A stretch of 64,000 bases of DNA from Halicephalobus mephisto (taxonomy: Eukaryota; Nematoda; Chromadorea; Rhabditida; Panagrolaimidae), in the NCBI GenBank assembly GCA_009193035.1, contig SWDT01000038.1, positions 124,001-188,000 of the forward strand, given 5' to 3'. Of this stretch, positions 1 through 9,252 are shown in pieces. The translations under genes were made by a program, and so were the position numbers. The notes under the pieces were generated by a model. That model was not told the DNA's origin. It saw only the letters and a program-made list of their open reading frames with translations, and made no database searches. Position 1 is the stretch's first letter. Every line of letters starts with the position of its first letter.

Positions 1-59
1 GGGTTTCCTGTTATTGTCCTCTGTGTTATTCTATCGTTGTATAAATATTAGTGTCTATA

Positions 60-420
60 ACGTCCAATATGCAACATTTTCAAATAAATAATCCCCTCTA
101 GAAGATACATGGAAGGTTTTTCCATCTGATGTATCCTAATTCAGGAGTTTTCAGACATATTTAAGAAAAACATAACTTGAAATAATCGATTACGAAATAG
201 TTCTTGCGCAAAATGAAAATTTTAGGCTAACTGAATTTTTAGAAGATTTTAAAAATCTGCGTTGAGACTATTTCGCAGAAAAGTTCATATATGAATTTCG
301 TGATATATGAATAATTTCGAAAAAGTGTAAAATTACATGAAAATTTCGGTTTTGAATTATTTCGTAAGTTACTATTGTTTCTAAAAACTTCCACGAATCG
401 TGTCGAGACAATTTTGCAAT
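60..420. repeat. Dispersed AT-rich repeat, family A copy
   Basis: No gene is visible upstream of the first CDS. The stretch carries one copy of a recurring block whose landmarks are a GGAAGGT..TCC..TCTG segment, TTCGAAATAGT/GTAAAATTACGAAATAAC, AAAATTTTAGGCTA and a TTCATATATGAA palindrome. Related copies occur near 2570-2810, 3600-4210, 39700-39960 and 53940-54350, mostly in introns or just downstream of genes. Copies are diverged, no terminal repeats were recognised, and no coding capacity is seen. Confidence 0.6.
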
Positions 421-449
421 TTTATTTTTTTTTAAATATTATTTTTTAG

Positions 450-3400
450 ATGCTGAAATCGACGATTTTATTTTGTGTATTGTTTTTGACTCCTGTTGAT
501 GGAAAATTTGGGTTCAAAGGACTGGGCAGAAGCAGCAGCAGTTCGTCCTCAAGATCCAACTCCGGATTTCGACCTCAACAAAATAACGGATTTCGTCCTC
601 AACAAAATCAAGGATTTCAACCAGCTCCTGCACCTGGATGGCATCCAAATGTCCATCAGCAGAATCCAGGAAATAGATTCAGTCAACCAGGCGGGTTCTC
701 TCCTAACAGGAACTTCGGAGGTGTTTCTCAGTAAGTTTTTTCGGATAAATGTCGCAAAATTCGCGTAAAAATAGGACAATATTGAAACTTTAATATATCA
801 ACAATGACCCATGTAAATGGACTACAGGGCTATCGATCCCTTGGGACATTTAACCCTTGGATTCGAGGTCATTTGGACAATTTTCACTTTTTTACCTCTT
901 TTTTTAGTTACTTAATTGCTTTTTTAGGCCATTTTAAGAATCAAAAAGTAAAAAAAATATAAAATATTATAAAATAGTTGATCCCTTAGCGATGTTTAAC
1001 CCTTGGATTCGAAATTATTTGGACAGTTTTTACTTTTTAGATGTTTTTTGGTTACTTAATTGCTTTTTTAGGCTACTTTGAAGACCAAAAAACTTAACCT
1101 AAAAAGTAGAAAAATGATGAAATAGTTGATTCCCTCGGGCATTTAACCCCTGGATTCCTGATTTAAGAATTTTTTCGTTTTAGGATCAATTTTTCAAAAT
1201 TTAATTAGTATTTTGGGCTATTTTAGGAACCAGAAAAGGAAGAATGAACTGTAGGGTAGTTGATCCTCTGGGATCGTTTAACCCCTTAGATTAAAGTTGA
1301 AATTTTATTTTTTAGATTACTTTTTAAAATTATTTAATTTTTTTAGACTATTTTAAAAAACAAAAAGTGATTTTTAAAAAGTAAAAAAGAAAAAAATAGT
1401 TGATTTCCTGAGGGCATTTAACTCCTTGGATTCCTACTTGTTAAAGTATTTTTTAAAATCGGTTTTATTATTTCTTTAATGAATGTTCTGTTTCAAAAAT
1501 TAAAAAAATAACTGAAAAGGTTTAAAAAGTAAATTTTAAAGCGACCGATCTTCGAAGATTTTTGTTTTTTTTAATCATGTTGGTTTTGAAATTTTTCATT
1601 TTTTAAATCAGTCTTGTCGGTCATCAGGCCCATGCTAATCCAACTACCGGAAAATCTGATCTGGAAATTTTCAAAACTAAACTAGGTTTACGAAATTAAG
1701 GACCACATGCCCTAAGGGAGTAATTATAAAAATTCCGAGATTTAATAAAGCTTTTTTGTAAAGTTAATGTTAAAATTCGACTTCAAAGTTGAAGATCAGA
1801 GTTTGAGGTCGAAATTAAAGGTGAAAATTAAAGTTTGACTTCGAATTTTGATGGTCAATTTTGAAATCGAAGTTCGAAATTAAAGTTTGAGATTGAAATT
1901 TGAAATTAAAAATGAAAGTTAAAGTTTGACTTCGAACTTTGATGGTCAATTTTGAAATCGAAGTTCGAAATTAAAACTTAGGATTAAAGTTTGACTTCGA
2001 ACTTTGGTAAAATAAACCATAGGATTTTTCGTTCTGGGACCGTGATTTCTGAATTCTTTGCAGTTTGACGAAAGGAATCTGAATCTGAAAATAACTTGTT
2101 AAAAATAACTTTTCAGATTCGGCAAAGGTACCGGTGTTGGTTCCGTTTCTCGAGGAAGTACCTTCAAAAGCGCCCTGGCTGGAGCTGCGATAGGAACGAT
2201 CGGAGGATTTGCTGCTTGGGAACTTGGAAAAGCTATTATTCATTCTGCTTCTTCTCCGTTTCATTATGGTAATAGAGATTACTTCTGGGGATCTGAGTAT
2301 TATCGTCCTAAAAATGGCGAAGTTATGTGTTCCATGCCTCTGGATCAGCTGATTGCACTCAATGCCGCTCAGCAACCTTCCACGATCCAGCGATCGCCCC
2401 CGGGGTCACCACCGACCCCAACCCCTCGACGACCACTCCTAGTCCTAATCAGGTCCTTTCAACTGTGAGTTTTATTTTAAACGTTGAAAAAAACTTATTT
2501 CCGATGGTGTACTGTAGTCTTAGGTATGATTTTGGATATGTTTATAAAGACTTTGATATATGAAAACCACCGCTAGAAGACACATGGAAGGTCGTCTTCC
2601 TCGTGTATTCTAATTCGGGGATTTTTAGATGTATTTAAGGAAAATACAACTTGAAAACACTGATTACGAAATCGTCAGAGATTTCAGAACCTTAATTTTA
2701 GACTTCTTTGATTTTAAATTTCCAGAAATTCGAGCTGAGGCTATTTTTTAAAGATGTCCATATATGGATTTTATAATATGAGTGATTTCGAAATAGTATG
2801 ATTATTTTTTAGTTGCAATTCCAAAATGGAACTCGACCGAAACAGATCGTCTGGGGTTGTCCCCAATCCACTCCTGTTTGCTGTGGTACCGAGTGCTGTC
2901 CAGGAAATACTCAAAATTTCGGAAATTCTAATAGATCATCTGGCATAGGTAATAACATTGCCGCAGTTGTCATCATGTAAGTTTTTATTTCGATATATCA
3001 ACTTTTATTTTTATAAGTTTTTATTATTCATATATGAATTCTTATTTTGATATATCAACTTTGATTTTTATAAGTCTTTACTATTCATATATGAATTCTT
3101 ATTTTGATATATCAATTTTTATTTTGGTGTATAAGTTTTCGTTTTTATATATGAATTTTTGTGATTTTTTATTGAGTTTTGTTTTTTAGCATTCTTCTGG
3201 TGATTGGTATTCTTGCTTGTTGCTGTTGCTTCGTAGTCTACAAATTGTGTCGAACTACCATTCAATCCTTCCTTCCTTCCGGTAACAATGGCCAGGAACA
3301 AGGGTACAACGACAATACTGGCAAGTATGGGGATGGACAGCAGCGTGAGTCCCTAATGCCCTAATGGGCTAAAGCTTCTTAATTATTACTTTGCAGCTTA

Positions 3401-3521
3401 CGGGCAGAGCTATCCTATGCAGCCGTATCCTAACCAATACAACAATCAAGCTTATTCAGATCCACCTGCCTATCCTGCACCGTACCCCGAACACCCTAAC
3501 TACGGACCTCCGAGATATTAA
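450..3521 (+). CDS. CX-module single-pass membrane protein (tandem copy 1, frameshifted as read)
   Basis: Exons 450-730, 2117-2464, 2813-2976, 3190-3344 and 3397-3521; about 357 residues if one missing base is allowed. Order: signal peptide (residues 1-18, Leu/Phe-rich), Ser-rich then FRPQQN-type Gly/Pro/Gln repeats, a hydrophobic Ala/Gly segment (AGAAIGTIGG), a Tyr/Trp-rich stretch, the cysteine module (MCSMP ... IVWGC ... VCCGTECC), one transmembrane helix followed by CCCC, and a Pro/Tyr-rich tail ending in PPRY. The VWGC-CC-ECC pattern is the nematode CX module, of unknown function. Phase closes at every junction except inside exon 2: the reading frame must shift by one base within the C5G4 run at 2397-2405 to join the two halves, which suggests a sequence error or a recent lesion. 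The start sits directly after a TTTTTTAG acceptor, consistent with trans-splicing. A paralogue follows at 5749. Localisation (cell surface, type I) is inferred from topology. Confidence 0.82.
820..1480. repeat. Intronic minisatellite, about 145-bp unit, 5 copies
   Basis: Lies in intron 1 of the first CX gene. Each unit opens with a TAGTTGATCCC..GGGCATTTAACCCTTGGATTC segment and continues with TTTAGTTACTTAATT..TTTTAGGC and an A-rich tail. Unit starts are near 828, 978, 1125, 1260 and 1399. Copies are diverged, and no such unit was seen elsewhere in the window. Confidence 0.75.
1780..2010. repeat. Intronic tandem repeat with GTTTGACTTCGAACTTTG units
   Basis: In the 3' part of the same intron, units built from TTAAAGTTTGACTTCGAAC and GATGGTCAATTTTGAAATCG recur about four times with a period of 50-90 bp. 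The unit contains the TTCGAA palindrome. No function can be read from it. Confidence 0.6.
2570..2810. repeat. Dispersed family A copy in intron 2 of the first CX gene
   Basis: Shares ACACATGGAAGG, TCTAATTC.GG..TTTT.AGA and the GATTACGAAAT blocks with the copy at 60-420, in the same order and orientation. It sits just upstream of the exon 3 acceptor. Confidence 0.55.
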
Positions 3522-5748
3522 TTTTTTGATAAAACCCAGCTTCAACGGGTTGTTGGGGTTTTGCGATTTTTTGGATGTTTATGTGTACTTTCATATATGA
3601 AAACTAATCCTCAAGCGTAGATAAAGGGTTCTGTACCCTACACAATCCGATCCAGGAGGTTCTGGATCTTTAGAGAAAATATAATTTCGGAGAATTTATT
3701 ACGAAATCACCATGTAAAACAGAAATTTTAGGCTATTTTTGTTTCTAAACAATTTTAGAAATTCGTTTAAAACTTTTTGAAGATGTTCATATATCAATTT
3801 CACAATATATGGGTGATTTCGAAATCTTGTAAAATTATAGAAAATAAAATTTTAGGCTACTTTGATTTTTGGAAATTTCTACAAATTTGTTTAAAACTTT
3901 TTTTAAAGATGTTCATATATCAATTTCACAATATATGGGTGATTTCGATGTCTTGTAAAATTACGAAATTATAAAAAAATTTCAAATTACATTAATTTTC
4001 AACAAATTCACATAATTGTTGTCGGGATTATTTTCTAAAAATGTTCATATATGGATTTTATATAGTAATATAATTAATTTCGAAATTCTGTAAAATTACG
4101 AAATAACTATTGCGAAAAATAAAAATCGTCAAGTAGATAATTTTCTAAAAATTTTCCCCGAAATTATTTTTAAAAATTCATATGTAAATTTCATCAGGAT
4201 TTCGTAAAATCCAACAGGTTATGTATTTCGTCATCTTGCTCGAAATGACGACTGTGTGCTGCGCTTATTGCCTCTGGGGTCGATGCGAGCAGAGCCCAGG
4301 GACGACTTTGTTCTTCATCGACCACTTCGGAAAAAATTTATTTACTACATCAGCTCATGTGCTTTTTTATTTTCTAATAAATACTATTTTTTATTTTTTT
4401 GCGTATAAAATTACAAATTCCCCGGGTATTTTGCGTTTAATTAAAAAATTTCGTTTCAAAAGTCATGCGCCAATCGATAATTGGATTTTTTTCCTTTTAC
4501 CGTGCTTGCCAGTTTTTCCAATTTTTTTTTGGCTTCGGACATATCGCCAGGTGCCGTGCGAAAGACTTTCATGAATTAACCCCTTTGACGTCTTCGGCTT
4601 TCCTGTTAACTGATTTCGTAATCGGCTTAAAGCAGTTGCTTTGCTCTTTATTAATGCAATTTTGTATTTTTTGTTTTTTTTGAATAAAGAAAAATATAAA
4701 AACTAATTCGGTTTTGTGGAATTTCATTGTAAAAAGTTTTCAAAATGGTCCTAGCACGAATTTTTGAGTTTTCCACTCAGGACCAGAAATTACGAAATTT
4801 AATTTTTGTTTAATTCTGAAAAATTCAATTATGTTACTTTTAGAAATAAAAATCAATTTTATCACGAAATGGTCCTAGCACGAATTTTCCACTTGAGACC
4901 AAAAATCGCAAAATTTAATCTTTATCTGGTACTCCAAGAATATTATGAAAATTAAAATTAATTTTTGTCACGAAATTGTTCTGATGTGAATTCTTAGAAT
5001 TTCTAGAAAACAAAAATTTGAAAAAGGAAAAAGAGTCCATGTCGAGATGAATTACCAGGTTTACCTTTTTTTACTCTTACTGTCCTCTGCGCGGGAATTC
5101 GAAAATTTCAAAAAAGTACAAACTTTCGAAAAGAAAGAAAAAGGGCGCGAGTGGAGACAAAACGAGTCCATTTCGGCAATGATTTGCCAAATTTACCAAT
5201 TTTTCCACTTTTGTAAATCGGTCTGTTTTCCGCGGGAATTCAAAAATTAAAAATAATTTTTTTGCGAATTTTTCAGAAAATCCTAAAATATGAATGAAAA
5301 ATGTCAAAATTTTCATTTTTATAAATTTTTTCATGGAAGTTTAAAAAATACAACATTACAAAAGTTAAAAATAAATGTTTTTCGAAAATTTTCGATGTAA
5401 TTTTTTTAGAAAATTTTAAATTTTAAAAAATTTTGGAAATATTTTTGAAAAAAACAAAATTGAATCGATTGTTTGGAAAAATCCTCGTTTTGGAAGTTTG
5501 CGTAAAAAATTTTATTTTTCCTGAACTTTAACAGTTGAATATCCTGATGATTATTGAAAAAGAGGAGCACCCAATCTCGTCCTTCTTTATCTTTTTTTTT
5601 TAAGTATTTTATGTCTCGTGTTAGAGTGGCTCATCCGCCTGGGAATGATCTTAAAAATCGTCCCGTTTCCTCACAGCTGCTCTGTTTGTTATTTTCACTT
5701 GATTGATATCGGTATTTTTAGTTTTCTAATCAATTATTTTCAGGCTCC
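3522..5748. other. Intergenic region between the two CX genes, repeat-rich
   Basis: 3600-4210 holds two to three tandem family A copies around GATGTTCATATATCAATTTC and AATATATGGGTGATTTCGA. 4740-5000 holds two copies of a second dispersed block (family B) with CACGAAATGGTCCTAGCACGA and TTTTCCACT.GAGACC. 5088-5250 holds a GC-containing palindromic element with GGCAATGATTTGCCAAA at its centre. A 117-codon open frame at 4221-4574 has no recognisable domain and is not called. No other gene is visible. Confidence 0.6.
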
Positions 5749-7428
5749 ATGGAGTTCTCGTGGATTTTGCAGAATATATGGCTTACAATACTCGTGTTTT
5801 CCGTCTGCATCGAGGAGATAGGATGTAAAGGTGGATTTGGAAGGTTTGTAATTATCTTTAATCAGGGGATTATTTAAAAAATTATATAATTTTTAAAAAG
5901 AAATTTATTTTTGATTTTTTGGAATTTTTGAATTCGCGCGCAAGAGCGAGTGAAAGTAGAAAAAAGACAAATCTGGCAAATGATTGCCAAAATCAACTCG
6001 CTCTGTCTCCACTCTCGCGCGTTCTCTTCTGTTTTTTCCTCTTTTTTACCTAAATTTTAAAACTTTTTAGAAAATCCCAGACTTTCATGTTTAAAAAATT
6101 CCGTAAAAATATTTATTTTTGGACTTTTTATAATAGTGTGATCATTGTAGAGGTGGCGGATTTGGGAGAGCAGGTGGCAGATCCCGAGGCGGCGGGGGTC
6201 TCTTCGGATCCAGGACCGCCGGGAGAACGAACATGGGGGCTGCTCCCCCTCCGTACAGTAGGACTTCTGGTGGTCGAAGTAGTCACGATGCCCCTCCTGC
6301 ATACAGTGGCAGAAACAATGGAGCTCATGGATTCAACCAAAATGCCAATTACCGTGGACAAGGCGGCTATTACGGAGGTTCAGGCGGTGGAGCTAGGTAT
6401 GACTCATTTAATGTTGAAATTAGGTTACGACGTCATCTCCCACTGTTTTTATATATTTGTTTATATATATTTTTGCTTTTAGGTACACCAAGGGATCTGG
6501 AGTCGGGTCCTTCGTGAGATCGAACCAATTCAAGAATGCCATTGTCGGTGCAGCCGCCGGCTACCTGACTTACCAAGCCGGAAGGGCGATCATCCGAAGT
6601 GCCATGGCGCCGATGATGTGGAACAACAGACCGTATTACTGGGGAAGTAACTACTATCGTGGCGGACCTGGCCAGACCATGTGCAGAATGCCTATGGATG
6701 CTAACGATTCTACTCTCGGGAACGTGTACTTCAGCGACAACAGCCGACCCAAGGAAATCGTCTGGGGCTGTGGATACAACGAGTACTGCTGTGGCTACGA
6801 ATGCTGTCATTCTAACAACGCCGGAGGCTACGGAGGATACGGAAATTATGGTTACGGTATCGGGTACGGGACAATTCTTTTGTTTTCTCGTCTATTGAGG
6901 TGGTGAAAGTGTTCCAAAAGGCTTTATAATGTTAATTTTTAACCTTAGTTAACCTTCTTTATGTTCGAAGCTTAATTTCTAAAGCAACCGAAATCTCAAC
7001 ATGTTATTTGCCTGGTTTCGTCAACATCGAACGAGATTAGTTTTATCCTGTATGACTAGTCAAGAGTTGGACCTAAATCTCGTCTGTTGACTTAGCAATT
7101 TATTTTTCACCATTGAATACGTTAAATCAAAGAAGTACTCGAAAAATATCCCATTTCAAAAAGGACTCCCCGGTGAATATATGGAAATTATCTGTATTTT
7201 GAGTTCTCATATATCTAACTTGCTTAAAAATTTTCTTTTGCAAAAATTTCAATAAATAATCCCTGGATTATTTACTAGTAATTTTTCAGATCGTTCATCG
7301 TTGTTGCTTTGCTGATGTGTTGTTGCTTCTTTTTGATCAAGAAATCTTGCGATCGGAACGGTTACCAGCCCGGCAGAGGTAATTTTTTATAAATTTTTAT
7401 ATAAAAAAATTCGTTTTCAGGTTTTTGA
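5749..7428 (+). CDS. CX-module single-pass membrane protein (tandem copy 2)
   Basis: Exons 5749-5843, 6151-6396, 6483-6863, 7290-7378 and 7421-7428; 272 residues, all phases closing. Order: signal peptide (residues 1-25), Gly/Arg-rich segment (GGFGRAGG), Tyr/Gly-rich segment, hydrophobic Ala/Gly stretch (VGAAAGYLTYQAGRAI), a PYYWGSNYYRGG block, and a cysteine module with TMCRMPMD, EIVWGC and YCCGYECC, then one membrane helix (FIVVALLMCCCFFLI) and a short tail ending in PGRGF. It is clearly paralogous to the gene at 450 with the same intron phases (2-2-2-1, once that gene's shifted exon is corrected), so a tandem duplication is likely, but the tail is much shorter. The last intron is 42 bp. 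If the intron at 6864 is retained the frame stops at 6906, giving a form without the membrane helix. The start lies 5 bases after a TTTTCAG acceptor. Confidence 0.87.
5917..6065. repeat. Palindromic dispersed element (family C) with GGCAAATGATTGCCAAA core
   Basis: Lies in intron 1 of the second CX gene. Its two halves read GAATTCGCGCGCAAGAGCGAG and, inverted, CTCGCTCTGT..ACTCTCGCGCG around a central GCAAATGATTGCC. Related copies are near 5088-5250, 7766-7870, 7925-8040, 8480-8580, 17310-17390, 21095-21215 (inverted orientation, very close to this one) and 61650-61720. The layout resembles a small foldback or MITE-like element, but no coding partner is seen. Confidence 0.7.
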
Positions 7429-8103
7429 GTTCAAATTTAACACTATGTGTTAATTTTTATATAATTATTTAAAATTTTCAAAGTATTTATATATATTAGC
7501 ATTCGGAAAATCGAAAAATAAAAAGATCTCTTGTACGTTGATGAGTCAAGACGAATTCTAAAGAAAGGGAATGTTTGGTTTCAACACGACTAGTCTGGCC
7601 GGCGCGCCGGAGTTAGTCATTGCCAAATGCGGATCATTCTCGGAGATATCGGATGATCAATAAGTTATTATTTACATTTTCGTATTTTTAGAGAACTCTC
7701 AAAACTATTTTTGTTCTCAAATTTCGTAATTACAACCATCAAAGTTGAAAAAAGTGATTTTTTATTTTTGAATTTCCGCGAAAAAACGAATAAAAGTAAA
7801 AAATGGAAAAACTGGCAATTGGTGCCAACATGGACTCGCACTTCTCTGTTTTACCTAAATTTTGGGATATTTTAAAAAATTCGTTTCAAAATAATTTTTA
7901 TTTTTTTATTTTCTTAATAATTGTAATTTTCGAATTCCTGCGAAAAAAACGAAAAGTAAAAAATGGAAAAACTGGCAAATGACTCCCGAAATCGACTCGC
8001 GGTTTTTTTAATTTTTAAATCCTAAAAATTTTCAGAAAATTTCTCCGAAACAGTTTTTTAAAAATATTTTGATTTTTAAATATTATGGTTTTTATTATTC
8101 TCC
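7429..8103. other. Intergenic region with two degraded family C copies
   Basis: Two copies of the palindromic element (7766-7870 and 7925-8040) account for about a third of this stretch. Around 7600 there is a GC-rich island, CTGGCCGGCGCGCCGGAG, itself an interrupted palindrome and strongly out of composition with the AT-rich flanks. No gene or RNA is recognised. Confidence 0.5.
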
Positions 8104-8894
8104 ATGGATTCTGAAGATGTGTCTATTTCTGCCTACGGACATGAAGCAGGAAAACCTTTAAAATGCCTCAGTATCGCTGTGGTTCTTCAGAAGGAAGAAT
8201 TCATCGACGATTCTGGAATGAGGGCTTACAGAGTCGGCTGTAAAATCGGCGGCGGAATCGACCAGGATCCATCGAAAGCCCCCTACAAGTACCCTGATCT
8301 GGTAGAATTTTTAATAATTAACTTTTATTATAAAACAAAAATAATTAAAAAAGTAATATTTTTGAAATTCCCGCGCAAAAAACGGAACTTAAAAAAACAA
8401 ATTTAGCAAAATTCTAATAATTTATAACGGTAAAGTTTAATCGAGAAATATTATTTTTACTTTTTATAATAGTGTAATTTTTTGGAATTTTTGAATTCCC
8501 GCGCAAAGAGCGAGACTTTTACGACGATGGAAAAAGTGGCAAATCTGGCAACTTTCTCTTTCTTCACTGCTTTTTATTTTTATTTTTTAGGACAATTTAA
8601 AAAATCTAAAATAATTTCGTAAAAATTTATTTTAATTCTTGTAACAATATGGTCATTTAGGGGATCTATATAACGCAAGTGGATCCAGATTCCCCGGCAT
8701 CGAAAGCCGGACTTCATCAACATGACAAAATCCTCGAGGTTGATTTGTTCAATTTCATTCAACTATAAATAGCGAAATTGCAGGTTAACGGACATGACTT
8801 CACCATGTTGACCCATGAAAAAGCTGTCAAGTACATCAAGAAGTACCCAGTTTTGCATATGCTGATTGCTCGTCGGGAAATTCCATTGCATTAA
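8104..8894 (+). CDS. Single-PDZ protein, TAX1BP3/TIP-1-like
   Basis: Exons 8104-8301, 8661-8738 and 8784-8894 give 128 residues, close to the 124 of human TAX1BP3. Almost the whole protein is one PDZ domain: the peptide-groove strand leads into KIGGGIDQDP (residues about 48-57), a very characteristic TIP-1 sequence, then GIYITQVDPDSPASKAGL, the HDKILEVNGHDFT turn and the THEKAVKYIKK helix. Family members bind C-terminal ligands and, lacking other domains, act as competitors of scaffold PDZ proteins (for example in beta-catenin and Rho effector binding). All phases are 0. The gene ends about 330 bp before the cct-5 acceptor, on the same strand, so co-transcription is possible but unproven; AATAAA motifs near 8964-8975 could end its mRNA. 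Confidence 0.9.
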
Positions 8895-9252
8895 TTTAAA
8901 AAATCATGATATTATATCCCAAAATGTTTTTATTTTATAAAAAATGCTTTTTAAAGTAGTTGAAATAAAAATAAATTTTTTATTTAAAATTGAAAAAAGG
9001 AGAGCTCGCGTTTTGATGCATTTCGAAATAGCTGGTCCCGGCAGGAACTCCTTTGCCTGATTATTGGCGACCTTTTTTCTCGAACCCTTAGTTTAATTTT
9101 CCATTTATCCCCGTTTTCTCTTGTTTATTGTTTTATTTTCGTTCGATTTCTACCCTATTTATTCAAACACGCTTTCGTGGAGATTATTAACGTGGTTTTT
9201 GATATATGAATGACATTTTTTTCAGTTCTGGAACAACTAGAGATATATCAAT

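Noticed and set aside
4221..4574. 117-codon open frame with hydrophobic stretches between the CX genes
   Set aside because: No splice structure, no domain, composition like the AT-rich spacer; hydrophobicity comes from T-rich codons.
7530..7575. Hammerhead-ribozyme-like TTGATGAGTCAAGACGAATTC
   Set aside because: Core C3 and the final GAAA are not intact and I cannot pair stems I and III.
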